The notes under the pieces are model-generated. The model was not told the origin of the DNA. It was given only the letters and a program-made list of their open reading frames with translations, and did no database searches. Shown in pieces: positions 27,662 through 36,950 of a stretch of DNA of 46,681 bases (the first letter of the stretch is position 1; each line of letters opens with the position of its first letter). The stretch covers positions 1 to 46,681 of the forward strand of contig CAKPKE010000012.1 in assembly GCA_934167095.1 (NCBI GenBank), given 5' to 3'. A program made the translations under genes and the position numbers. Source of the DNA: an uncultured Clostridia bacterium (lineage in GTDB: Bacteria; Bacillota; Clostridia; TANB77; CAG-508).

Positions 27662-28807
27662 ATGTTAAAAAAGGTAGCTATACTTGCAAATGGTGGAGAT
27701 GTTTCTGGTTTTAATGCAGTAATTCGTGCTATTGTAAAAACAGCAGAAGAAAACGGTGTTGAATGTTACGGCTTTATAGATGGATATAGAGGTCTTTTAT
27801 ATAACAATTATGAAAGGCTAACAACTGATAATGAAGGAATTGCATCAGGAATACTTCCTAAAGGAGGCTCAATAATAGGATCTTCAACAAATGCAAATGT
27901 TTTCAATTATAAAGTTGAAAATGAAAAAGGAGAATTTGAATATAAAGATTTATCAGAAAAATGTATACAAAATGTTAAAGAAGATGGTTTTGATTGTATA
28001 TTTACTTTAGGAGGGGATGGAACTCAAAAGTCTGCAAGAGATTTCTATACAAGAGGACTAAATGTAATAGGTGTTCCAAAAACAATAGATAATGATGTTG
28101 CATGTACTGAAATAACATTTGGATACAATACAGCTGTATCTGTTGCAACAGAAGCTTTAGATAGACTTCATACAACAGGCGAAACACATCATAGAATAAT
28201 GGTATTAGAGGTAATGGGAAGATATGCAGGATGGATTGCACTAGAGTCAGCAATAGCTGGAGGAGCTGATATTGCGTTAATTCCAGAAATACCATATAGT
28301 ATTGAATCTGCTGTTGCTAAAGTAGAAGAAAGAAAAGAGGAAGGTAAAAACTTTACAATAGTAGTTGTTGCAGAAGGTGCAATACCAAAAGGTGGAGACA
28401 TAACAGTTGAAAATGTAAGAAACAACGGAAAAGGTGTTGATAATAATAAATTAGGTGGAGCAGGTCAAAAAGTTGCAAAACAACTAGAAGAACTAACCGG
28501 ATTAGAAGCAAGATGCACAGTTTTAGGCTATATGCAAAGAGGTGGAACTCCAACAGCTTATGACAGAGTTTTATCTACAAAATATGGAGCAAAAGCTATG
28601 GAACTTGCACTAGAAGGTAAGTTTGGAACAATAGCAGTCATAAAAAATGGAAAACTTGACTATGCAACTTTAGAAGATGTAGTAGGAAATAATAAAGAGA
28701 TAGGTGCAGTATCTGGAAATACAAAAGAAAGCAATTTAAGAAAAGTAAAAATGGATGATGACCTAGTAAAAACTGCAAGAGATATAGGAATTTGTCTAGG
28801 TGACTAA
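27662..28807 (+). CDS. pfkA: 6-phosphofructokinase
   Basis: 381 residues, longer than the 320 of classical bacterial PfkA. The phosphoryl-donor site reads GGDG (117-120), with Gly where pyrophosphate-dependent enzymes have Asp, while the catalytic loop reads PKTIDND (139-145) with Lys as in the pyrophosphate and mixed clades. By the usual residue rule Gly plus Lys suggests an ATP enzyme of the longer clade. MGRYAGWIAL, PEIPYS and GYMQRGGTPTAYDR substrate blocks are intact. The VanZ-Alg14 gene follows 12 bp downstream. Confidence 0.93.
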   Translation: MLKKVAILANGGDVSGFNAVIRAIVKTAEENGVECYGFIDGYRGLLYNNYERLTTDNEGIASGILPKGGSIIGSSTNANVFNYKVENEKGEFEYKDLSEKCIQNVKEDGFDCIFTLGGDGTQKSARDFYTRGLNVIGVPKTIDNDVACTEITFGYNTAVSVATEALDRLHTTGETHHRIMVLEVMGRYAGWIALESAIAGGADIALIPEIPYSIESAVAKVEERKEEGKNFTIVVVAEGAIPKGGDITVENVRNNGKGVDNNKLGGAGQKVAKQLEELTGLEARCTVLGYMQRGGTPTAYDRVLSTKYGAKAMELALEGKFGTIAVIKNGKLDYATLEDVVGNNKEIGAVSGNTKESNLRKVKMDDDLVKTARDIGICLGD

Positions 28808-28819
28808 TAAGGATAAATA

Positions 28820-29827
28820 ATGAGTAAAAATATTTTAAAACATATAATTAGATATTTGCTAATGATTGCAATCGTTGTAGTCTGCTGTATAATCTTTAAA
28901 TTTTCATCAGATGCTTCGCAAGCTTCATCAAATAAAAGTGTAAAAGTGTCAGGAAGCATAATAGATATATTTTTTGACGGAAAAGACATGACTGACGAAG
29001 AAAAAACGGCAAAAATAAATGAAATAGAGCACACTGTGAGAAAACTAGCACATTTTTCAATATATTTTGTGCTAGGTGTGCTTTTGATGCTTACAGCTCA
29101 AACTTTTAAAGCACATAATTATGAAAGATTTAATATAAGTGCTATGCTAGCTTTTTTATATGCATGCAGTGATGAATTTCATCAATTTTTTGTGCCAGGA
29201 AGAAGTGCTGAATTCAGAGATATTTGCATAGATACAATTGGAGCAAGTATTGGAATAATATTAATACTTTGTATATTTTTAATAATTAAACTTGTACAAA
29301 AAAGCAAAAATAAAAAGCCTAAAGGACTTGCTGAAAATAATGAAATTTCAGAAGATAAAAGAAAAGTATTATTTATAGCAAGTACAGGTGGACATTTAAA
29401 TGAACTTATGCAAATAAGACCATTGTTTAGAAAGTTTGATTATCATATAATAACTGAAAAAACTAAAGTTGATGATAGCTTAAAAAGAAAATTTGGTGAT
29501 AGAATTAGTTTCCTTATTTATGGAACAAAAAAATATCCTATAAAATATATTTTTAAATTTATAGCAAATTGTTTTATTAGTTTGTATTATTTCTTCAAAT
29601 TTCAACCAGAAGTTGTTGTTACAACAGGAACTCATACTGCTGTGCCAATGTGCTATATTGCAAAAATATTTGGAAGCAAAATAATCTTTATCGAAACTTT
29701 TGCAAATAGAACAACTGCAACAGTAGCAGGAAGATTAGTTTATCCAATAGCTGATACTTTTGTGGTTCAATGGGAAGAAATGCACAAATTATATCCAAAA
29801 TCAGTATGTTGGGGGTGGCTATATTAA
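28820..29827 (+). CDS. VanZ domain fused to an Alg14/EpsE-like glycosyltransferase subunit
   Basis: 335 residues joining two proteins that are normally separate. Residues 1-165 are VanZ-like: several membrane helices, RKLAHFSIYFVLGVL, and SDEFHQFFVPGRSAEFRDICIDT. Residues about 178-335 are Alg14-like: FIASTGGHLNELMQI, the paired TTGTHTAVP and FIETFANR blocks, and a final WEEMHKLYPKS segment. Alg14-type proteins anchor an Alg13-type partner at the membrane to transfer a sugar to a lipid-linked acceptor. That partner is the next gene, whose ATG overlaps this stop (TAATG). A poly-G run (29808-29812) sits near the end but the frame is intact. Confidence 0.85.
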   Translation: MSKNILKHIIRYLLMIAIVVVCCIIFKFSSDASQASSNKSVKVSGSIIDIFFDGKDMTDEEKTAKINEIEHTVRKLAHFSIYFVLGVLLMLTAQTFKAHNYERFNISAMLAFLYACSDEFHQFFVPGRSAEFRDICIDTIGASIGIILILCIFLIIKLVQKSKNKKPKGLAENNEISEDKRKVLFIASTGGHLNELMQIRPLFRKFDYHIITEKTKVDDSLKRKFGDRISFLIYGTKKYPIKYIFKFIANCFISLYYFFKFQPEVVVTTGTHTAVPMCYIAKIFGSKIIFIETFANRTTATVAGRLVYPIADTFVVQWEEMHKLYPKSVCWGWLY

Positions 29828-30315
29828 TGATATTTGTTATACTTGGAACTCAAGATAAAAAATTTCCAAGATTACTTCAAGCTATCCAAAATGTAATAGA
29901 TAGTGGAAAAATAGATAAAGGTGAAGAAATAATCGTGCAAGCAGGTTCTACAAAATTTAAGTCTGAAAATATGAAAATAATAGACTACATGGGAGTAGAA
30001 GAATTTGAAGAATATATAGATAAAGCAAGAATTATTATATGCCATGCAGGAGTTGGAACAATTCTTACAGCATTAAATAAAGAAAAAACAATAATTGCTG
30101 CAGCAAGATTAAAAGAATTTTCTGAACATGTAAATGACCATCAATTACAAATACTAGAAAATTTTAAAGATAAAGGTTATATAATTGCATTAGAGGACTT
30201 TTCAAAATTAGACGAAGCCTTAGAACAAGCAAAAACTTTTAAACCGCAACCATTTAAATCTAATAAAAAATATTTTTTAAGACAACTAGAAAAAGAAATA
30301 AATATACTAGGATAG
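29827..30315 (+). CDS. Alg13/PssE-like glycosyltransferase catalytic subunit
   Basis: About 162 residues. ATG 29827 overlaps the stop of the Alg14-like gene and gives the family start MIFVILGTQDKKFPRLL. An earlier in-frame ATG at 29770 lies inside the upstream gene and adds residues unlike the family. HAGVGTILTAL, ARLKEFSEHVNDHQLQI are the UDP-sugar-binding blocks of the GT28 C-terminal fold. Together with the upstream protein it should add the second sugar to an undecaprenyl-linked glycan. Confidence 0.88.
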   Translation: MIFVILGTQDKKFPRLLQAIQNVIDSGKIDKGEEIIVQAGSTKFKSENMKIIDYMGVEEFEEYIDKARIIICHAGVGTILTALNKEKTIIAAARLKEFSEHVNDHQLQILENFKDKGYIIALEDFSKLDEALEQAKTFKPQPFKSNKKYFLRQLEKEINILG

Positions 30316-30325
30316 GAGGCTAAAA

Positions 30326-31825
30326 ATGACTAAAAAAATAAAAAATATATTAACAGTAGAAAATTTATTAATGCTACTTATAATAATATGCCCAATTTTA
30401 GATATATCAAGCTTCTTATTTAGAAAGGCATTTAATACAAGTGTATCTATATCAACTGTGTTAAGACCGATTATACCAATAATTGCAGCATTGTATATTT
30501 TTATAAAAGAAAAACAAAAAAAGCCTGCAATTATAATATCAGCTGTTTATGGAATTTATGCGATTTGCCATTTATATGTGTTTTTTAGAATACATGAAGG
30601 CTGTGCTTATGGAAATTTAGCAAGAGAGCTACAATACTTAATAAATTATACATTTATGATAATGAATTTAGTAATATTCTGGCATTTCTTCGCTTCAAAA
30701 AACAGAGAAAAAGAAGTAACAGATGAAGAAAAAGGAAAAACAGTATTAAAAATAAAAAAATGCGTTCTTTTAGCTCTTACAATTTATATTGTAGCAATGT
30801 ATATTTCAATTTTAACAGGAACAGCATCATATACATATCCTGAAACTATGCTTGGATATAAAGGATGGTTTGAATCTGGAAACAGTATTGGAACAATAAT
30901 GCTTTTATCACTATTTATAACAGTTCCACTTATGTCAAAAAAATATGATTCCAAAATAAGAATCTGGAGTTTGATGGTTACAATTCTTGTTGGTACATAT
31001 CTTGCAACACTACTTGGAACAAGAACAGGATTATTTGGATTTATTTTAGTAATAGGAGCTTACATATTTTTTGATATAGTTGAACATATATGCAAAAATA
31101 ATAAAATAAATAAAAAAGTGATAGTAGTAGGAACTATTGCAGTAATTGCAGTTGCCATAATTGTTGTAATTTTTGGATCTAAAACACTTCAAAGAAGAAA
31201 AGAACTTAAAGAAAATGAAGATTTAATATATGACCCATTAACAAATCAAACTGCACATGTTACAGGAGATATTATGCAACTAGTATTAGATATACAAGAA
31301 GGTAAAATTCCTGAAGATTATATGTCAAAAGACATGCAAGAAGCATATTTGAATTTATATAAAATTGCAAATGAAAAGCAAATATCAAATACTAATATGA
31401 GAATGCTTCAACTAGTATATCAAACTGAACTTATAAAATTACAAGATAGTATACCAGTATTATTATTTGGAAATGGATATATGAACCATTTTCGCGAAAT
31501 GATTTTTGAAATGGAAGTTCCAGCATTTTTATGTAATTTTGGAATAGTTGGATTTTTCTTATACTTTGTGCCATTTTTACTAATTGCATTATATAGTATT
31601 TATGTAATTATAAAAAATATTAAAAAATCAAATGTAGAAGGAATGATGATTTCCGCTGGCTTATGTTTTGCAATAGCTATATCGTTTGTGGCAGGATATA
31701 CATTTTTCAATTCATCATCTATGATGATAATTATAGTTTTAACAGTACTTAATGTAAACCATATAAAAGATATAGAAGATGACAAAATAAAAATATATAC
31801 TCCAAGCAGAAAGGAAATTTCTTAA
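30326..31825 (+). CDS. O-antigen ligase/polymerase-like membrane protein
   Basis: 499 residues with about eleven or more hydrophobic helices and a central extracytoplasmic loop (about residues 290-390) containing a helical, charged segment. The ATLLGTRTGLFGF motif before that loop and the layout match the O-antigen ligase / Wzy polymerase superfamily. It would transfer or polymerise lipid-linked glycan on the outer face of the membrane. AGGAGGC precedes ATG. Its stop abuts the next gene's ATG (31826). Confidence 0.78.
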   Translation: MTKKIKNILTVENLLMLLIIICPILDISSFLFRKAFNTSVSISTVLRPIIPIIAALYIFIKEKQKKPAIIISAVYGIYAICHLYVFFRIHEGCAYGNLARELQYLINYTFMIMNLVIFWHFFASKNREKEVTDEEKGKTVLKIKKCVLLALTIYIVAMYISILTGTASYTYPETMLGYKGWFESGNSIGTIMLLSLFITVPLMSKKYDSKIRIWSLMVTILVGTYLATLLGTRTGLFGFILVIGAYIFFDIVEHICKNNKINKKVIVVGTIAVIAVAIIVVIFGSKTLQRRKELKENEDLIYDPLTNQTAHVTGDIMQLVLDIQEGKIPEDYMSKDMQEAYLNLYKIANEKQISNTNMRMLQLVYQTELIKLQDSIPVLLFGNGYMNHFREMIFEMEVPAFLCNFGIVGFFLYFVPFLLIALYSIYVIIKNIKKSNVEGMMISAGLCFAIAISFVAGYTFFNSSSMMIIIVLTVLNVNHIKDIEDDKIKIYTPSRKEIS

Positions 31826-32935
31826 ATGGAAAAAATAATATTTGGAATAACAGGTCTAACCTTAGGCGGAGCAGAAAGAGTGTTAGTTGACCTTTCAAAT
31901 AAACTTGCAGAAAAGTATGATATAACAATTTTTACTCTTTATGCAGGAGGAGAACTAGAAAAAGAATTAGACAAAAGAATTCATTTAAAAAGTTTATATA
32001 ATTTTAGATATGATAGCTTAAGTAAAATAAAGAAAAAATTAATACCTTTAAAAGTATTATTTACAAGCAGGTCTATATTTAAAAAATATGTAGCAAATGA
32101 AGAATATAAGGCACAAATAGCTTTTTTGGAAGGACCAATCACACAGATTTTTAAATATAAATCAAGTGCTAAAAAAATAGCATGGATACATAATGATATT
32201 TCTAGTATGTTTTCTAAAAATATAAAAGCTAAAATAAAAAGAATTTTTGCAAGAAATGCTTATGAAAAATATGATAATTTAGTTTTTGTAAGTATGGATA
32301 ATTTAGATAAATTCAATAAAATATTTGATGATATGCCACTTCCAAAAGAGAAGGTAATAAAAAATTATATCAATTCAGAAAGAATACTAAAACTTGCAAC
32401 ACAAGAGCCTGATTTTAAGTTTAATAAAGATGAAATAAATATAGTTCAAGTTTCAAGATTAGTAGAGCAAAAAGCAATAAATAGACTTATTGATGTACAT
32501 GCAAACCTTATAAAACAAGGCATAAAACATCATGTTTATGTAGTTGGGACAGGCCCATTAAAAGAAAAACTTCAAAAACAAATAGAAGAACAAAATGTAG
32601 CTAATACTTTTACTTTGTTAGGACCAAAAGAAAATCCATATCCATATATAGAAAATTGTGATGCATTTTGTTTGTTTTCAAATTATGAAGGATATGGAAT
32701 GGTAATAGATGAGGCAAAAATATTAAATAAATTTATTTGCATTACTAATACTGCTGCAAGAGAAGCTCTTTTGGACTATCCAGGGAACAGTAGAATTGTT
32801 CAAAATAATGAAGAAGGCATTGAAGATGGTATAAAATATATTGTAAAAAATAAGCAAAAGATAGCAAGTAAAAAAATAGAGTATCACTTAGAAAATGATA
32901 AGACTATTGAAAAAATTTGTAAAATGATAAATTGA
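31826..32935 (+). CDS. GT4 family glycosyltransferase
   Basis: 369 residues, GT-B fold. The N-terminal domain begins ITGLTLGGAERVLVDL. The donor-binding half has VQVSRLVEQKAINRLID, VYVVGTGPLKEKL, FTLLGPKENPYPYIENC and FSNYEGYGMVIDEA (the E-x7-E motif region). It uses a nucleotide-sugar donor in the cytoplasm; the sugar is not predictable. Confidence 0.9.
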   Translation: MEKIIFGITGLTLGGAERVLVDLSNKLAEKYDITIFTLYAGGELEKELDKRIHLKSLYNFRYDSLSKIKKKLIPLKVLFTSRSIFKKYVANEEYKAQIAFLEGPITQIFKYKSSAKKIAWIHNDISSMFSKNIKAKIKRIFARNAYEKYDNLVFVSMDNLDKFNKIFDDMPLPKEKVIKNYINSERILKLATQEPDFKFNKDEINIVQVSRLVEQKAINRLIDVHANLIKQGIKHHVYVVGTGPLKEKLQKQIEEQNVANTFTLLGPKENPYPYIENCDAFCLFSNYEGYGMVIDEAKILNKFICITNTAAREALLDYPGNSRIVQNNEEGIEDGIKYIVKNKQKIASKKIEYHLENDKTIEKICKMIN

Positions 32936-32996
32936 TAGACAGTACAATTAAATATAATTTATAAAAATATTATCTAAAATTAAAGGAAATGAAAAT

Positions 32997-33893
32997 ATGA
33001 AAATATCAGTATTAACAGCAACATATAATAGAGCAAATTTGTTAGACAAACTGTATGCAAGTCTGCTTATTAACAGTAATAGCTGTCCTGAAATGGAGCT
33101 TGAATGGCTTATAATGGACGATGGCTCAACTGATAATACAAAAACAATTTGTGAAAATTATATGTTAGAAAATTTAATTAATGTAAAATATTTCTATCAA
33201 GAAAATCAAGGGAAAATGCAAGCAATAAATAATCTTGTGCCAAAAGCAACAGGAGATTTAATTATTGAATGCGATTCCGATGATTATCTTACAAAAGATG
33301 CTTTAAAAGTAATTGAAGGAGCTTTAAAAAATTGCAATGACTTAAGAGATATTTATGCATTAGTATTTTTAAAATATGACCAAAACGGAAATAACATGGG
33401 AAATAATTTTTTAAATGATGAATTTAAAAGTACGATGTTTGACTTATATTTTAAAGAGGGAATTACTGGCGAAAAAGCATTAGTATTTAATGCTAAAGTA
33501 AGAAAAAAATTTAAATATGAGCTTGAAAAAAATGAAAAGTTTGTAACAGAAGCAAGACTTTATCATAAAATGGACTTACAATATGGAGTTATATGCTTTA
33601 ATAAGCCAATAATGATTTGTGAATATAAACAAGACGGATATACAAAAAACATAAACAAACAATTTACTAAAAGCCCTCATGGATATTATGAATATTTTAA
33701 GGAAATGTTTGACCAAGATTTTCATGGAGTAACTTTAAAAAAGAAATTATATGTGTATAAGCATTACATACTATTTTCGGTTATAACAAAATCAGACAAT
33801 CCAATAAAAAATGTAAAGGGAATATTTAATAAAATAGCAGTTGCAATTTTATATATGCCAGGTAAAATTATGACTAAAATAAAAATGAAGTAA
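32997..33893 (+). CDS. GT2 family glycosyltransferase
   Basis: 298 residues. GT-A fold start SVLTATYNRANLLDKL, the WLIMDDGSTDNT nucleotide-binding block, and ECDSDDYL as the DxD metal motif (about residue 91). The C-terminal part is basic without a membrane span, so it acts at the cytoplasmic face. The gap of 61 bp before it carries AAAGGAAATG. Confidence 0.9.
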   Translation: MKISVLTATYNRANLLDKLYASLLINSNSCPEMELEWLIMDDGSTDNTKTICENYMLENLINVKYFYQENQGKMQAINNLVPKATGDLIIECDSDDYLTKDALKVIEGALKNCNDLRDIYALVFLKYDQNGNNMGNNFLNDEFKSTMFDLYFKEGITGEKALVFNAKVRKKFKYELEKNEKFVTEARLYHKMDLQYGVICFNKPIMICEYKQDGYTKNINKQFTKSPHGYYEYFKEMFDQDFHGVTLKKKLYVYKHYILFSVITKSDNPIKNVKGIFNKIAVAILYMPGKIMTKIKMK

Positions 33894-33968
33894 TAAGGTA
33901 ATTTGTGTTGAAAAAACAAACCTAGTGTGTTAGAATACAAGCAAAATGAATCAAGAAAGGTAAGTAAA

Positions 33969-34709
33969 ATGGCAAAAGAAGAGGAAAATAGAATTGTTGT
34001 TGATCATGTATATAAAGATTTTAAAATATACATGGATAAAGCAAATAGTTTAAAGGAAAAATTGCTATTCTGGAATAGAAATAGAAAAGAAGAAAGAGAA
34101 GTTTTAAAAGATATAAATTTAACAATAAAAAATGGAGAAGCAGTAGGGTTAATTGGTGTAAACGGAAGCGGAAAGTCTACACTATTAAAGCTTATGACAA
34201 AAATAATATATCCTAATAAAGGAAAAATAACTACAAATGGAAAACTAACATCACTCCTAGAGTTAGGAGCAGGATTCCATCCAGACTTTTCAGGAAGGGA
34301 AAATATTTATTTTAATGCTTCAATATTTGGCCTTACAAGGAAACAAATAGATGAAAGACTAAATGATATAATTGAATTTTCTGAGTTAGGTTCATATATA
34401 GACAACCCTGTTAGAACATATTCATCAGGAATGTACATGAGATTGGCATTTGCAGTTGCAATAAATGTTGATGCTGATATTCTTTTAGTAGATGAGGTTT
34501 TAGCTGTTGGAGATCAACATTTTCAAGAAAAATGTATTGCAAAAATGAAAGAATTAAAAGAACAAGGAAAAACAATGGTGTTTGTAACTCATAGTTTAGA
34601 CACAGTAAAAAGCTTCTGTAATAGGGCTGTATGGCTAAATCAAGGAGTAATAAAAATGGACGGAGAGCCAGATGAAGTAATAGAAGAATACTTAAAAGAA
34701 ACAAGATAA
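33969..34709 (+). CDS. ABC transporter ATPase for surface polysaccharide export
   Basis: 247 residues from ATG 33969, preceded by AGAAAGG with an 8-base gap; a start at 33927 would add 14 unlike residues. Walker A GVNGSGKST (about 63-71), the LLELGAGFHPDFSGRENI block characteristic of Wzt/TagH-type exporters, signature YSSGMYMRL, and Walker B ILLVDEVLAVGD. It lacks the C-terminal carbohydrate-binding domain of some Wzt proteins. It pairs with the permease directly downstream. Confidence 0.93.
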   Translation: MAKEEENRIVVDHVYKDFKIYMDKANSLKEKLLFWNRNRKEEREVLKDINLTIKNGEAVGLIGVNGSGKSTLLKLMTKIIYPNKGKITTNGKLTSLLELGAGFHPDFSGRENIYFNASIFGLTRKQIDERLNDIIEFSELGSYIDNPVRTYSSGMYMRLAFAVAINVDADILLVDEVLAVGDQHFQEKCIAKMKELKEQGKTMVFVTHSLDTVKSFCNRAVWLNQGVIKMDGEPDEVIEEYLKETR

Positions 34710-34745
34710 AATTACTATAAACACCGAAAGGAACAAATATATAAG

Positions 34746-35519
34746 ATGAATATTTTTAAAAATTTATATAATTATAGAGAACTATTAAAGACAAGTGTAA
34801 AAAAAGACATTGGAGGAAAATATAAGCACTCATTTTTAGGAGTATTATGGTCTTTTGTAAATCCACTTTTACAGATTGCAGTTTATGCCATTGTATTTCC
34901 ATTAATAATGAGAAGCAACATTGAACATTATACAGTATTTATGGTGTGTGGATTAATTCCTTGGCAATACTTTTCAACAGTATTAAATAGATCATCATTT
35001 GTAATGATTGAAAATGGAAATATTATAAAAAAAGTGTATTTTCCAAGAGAAATTCTGCCACTTTCACTAGTAACTAGTGAAACTGTAAACTTTTTAATAA
35101 CAAGTTTAATAATGATTGCGTTTACAGTGGCAAACGGACTTGGAATAACTAAGTATATTTTACTATTTCCAGTAATTTTAGTAATACAATACATATTACA
35201 ATTAGGAATATCACTAATACTATCAAGTGTAACAGTATATTTTAGAGATCTACAACATTTTATAGGTGTATTATTACAACTATTCTTTTATGCAACACCT
35301 ATTGTATATTCTGTAGAAACAATACCTGCAAATTACCAATGGATATTAAAATTTAATCCTATGACTTACATAATAGAAGGGTATAGAGATATTTTATATA
35401 ATCAATGTATGCCAGATTTAAAAATGTTAGGAATAATACTTTTAATTGGTATAGTAGGAATTGTTATTGGCTATATTATATTTAATAAATTACAAAAAAG
35501 ATTCGCAGAAGAATTATAA
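34746..35519 (+). CDS. ABC-2 type permease for polysaccharide/teichoic-type polymer export
   Basis: 257 residues, six hydrophobic segments. The N-terminal KTSVKKDIGGKYKHSFLGVLWSFVNPLLQI is the classical start of Wzm/TagG permeases, and the FYATPIVYS and KFNPMTYIIEGYRDI blocks agree. With the upstream ATPase it moves a lipid-linked polymer across the membrane. The downstream glycosyltransferase begins 20 bp later. Confidence 0.93.
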   Translation: MNIFKNLYNYRELLKTSVKKDIGGKYKHSFLGVLWSFVNPLLQIAVYAIVFPLIMRSNIEHYTVFMVCGLIPWQYFSTVLNRSSFVMIENGNIIKKVYFPREILPLSLVTSETVNFLITSLIMIAFTVANGLGITKYILLFPVILVIQYILQLGISLILSSVTVYFRDLQHFIGVLLQLFFYATPIVYSVETIPANYQWILKFNPMTYIIEGYRDILYNQCMPDLKMLGIILLIGIVGIVIGYIIFNKLQKRFAEEL

Positions 35520-35538
35520 AAGGAGAAAATAAAAGGGA

Positions 35539-36943
35539 ATGAACGAAAAAAATGTGCTTATTTGTTTAGATAGATTAGATATAGGCGGAGTAGAAACTTT
35601 TGTATTTAATCAATCTATAGCACTAAAGAATAAAGGGTATAATATAACAATTCTTTCTAGAGATGGATTATATAGAAAAGGATTAGAAGAAAAACGGAAT
35701 TAAATGGATAGAATTTGATTTCAAAGCCATAAATTATTTTGATTATGACAAAATAGACAAAATAGTAAATATATTAAAAGAAAATAAAATTACAGAAGTT
35801 CATATAAATCAATTACCAGCAATAAATTATATGTACCCAGCTTGCCTAATTGCAAATGTTCCATATGTTGCTTATTTACATTTTCCACAAGGTACAATTC
35901 AAAATGATGAAAATAATGTGTATAATTATTTTGAAAACCAATATAAAACTTATCAAGAAAATTTAAAAATGTTTTTTAAATATGCACATAAAATAGTTGC
36001 AATAACAAATGATGTAAAAGAATATACAATAAAAAGATATAATATAGAAAATGAAAAATGTATTGTAATTCCAAATTCAATAAATTTTGAGGACTATAAA
36101 TCAAAAAGAAAAGTAGAAAAAATTGAAAAAATAGTTATTGTAAGCAGATTAGATGAAGAAAAAGAATGTTCAATAATAAATGGAATAAAGTTATATTCTA
36201 AAATAAAAGAAAATATTTTAAATGCAAGTCTAAAAATTGTTGGAGATGGCAAAAAAAGAAGTAAAATTGAAGAATTTGTTAAAAATGCAAATATCTATAA
36301 TGTAGAATTTGTAGGAGCAACAAACAATGTAAAAAAATATCTAGAAGAAGCAGACCTTGTTATAGGAATTGATAGGTGTATTTTAGAAGCTGTTGCAATG
36401 AAAAGAGTGGCTGTAATTAGTGGATATGAACACTTAAGACAAATTGTAGAAGAAAAATATATTGATACAGAAATTGGCGAAAACTTTTGCGGCAGAAGTC
36501 TTGAAATAACTACAGCAGAAGAACTTGCTAAGAATATTGAAAAACTAAAACAAGAAGAAATAGAACAGATAGTAGAAAAAAATTATAATAAAATATTAGA
36601 AAAATTAGATATAAATAAAAATATTTATACAATAGACCAAAATGAATATTTATACAATATAAATCAAGAAGAGCTTATAAAATCATTTATAAAATTAAAT
36701 AATATTTTAGGAAAAGAAGAAGAAGAAGCTAGAGCTAAAAATGATAAAATATGGAATGACCATATAGAATATAAAACATGGATAGAGCAAGAAAACCAAA
36801 AAATAAGCAAAATTAATAGTGAATTAAGACAAGAAAACATAAAAACTAAAGAAGAATTACAAGACATAAAAAGAAAATTAAAAAATTCAAAAATTACTAG
36901 AATAAAAGAAAAAATATTTTGTAAAAACACGAAAGGGCAATAA
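35539..36943 (+). CDS. GT4 family glycosyltransferase with CGG +1 shift
   Basis: Frame 0 from ATG 35539 gives a typical N-terminus (LICLDRLDIGGVETFVFNQ) and reads 52 codons to CGG (35695-35697); the second codon after it is a stop. Skipping C35695 reads GGA and continues IKWIEFDFKAIN to 36943, restoring a 467-residue GT-B enzyme. The second half shows IVIVSRLDEEKECSIINGI, KIVGDGKKRSKIEEF, VEFVGATNNVKKYL and LVIGIDRCILEAVAM. The C-terminal 90 residues are a charged coiled coil. The gene is otherwise undamaged, which argues for recoding rather than decay. Confidence 0.87.
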
Positions 36944-36950
36944 AAAATCT

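Noticed and set aside
29770..29826. Earlier start for the Alg13-like gene
   Set aside because: It would overlap the end of the VanZ-Alg14 gene and add residues not typical of the family; the ATG at 29827 gives the family N-terminus.
29800..29830. Frameshift in the G-run at the end of the Alg14 domain
   Set aside because: The stop at 29825-29827 fits the usual end of the family and the next gene starts in the overlap; no CGG is involved.
1032..36943. Explaining the four broken frames as sequencing or assembly errors
   Set aside because: Errors would favour homopolymers and vary in sequence. Here every case is the same extra base in the same in-frame context (CGGA), and long homopolymer runs elsewhere are undisturbed. 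It remains the main alternative and needs read-level checking.
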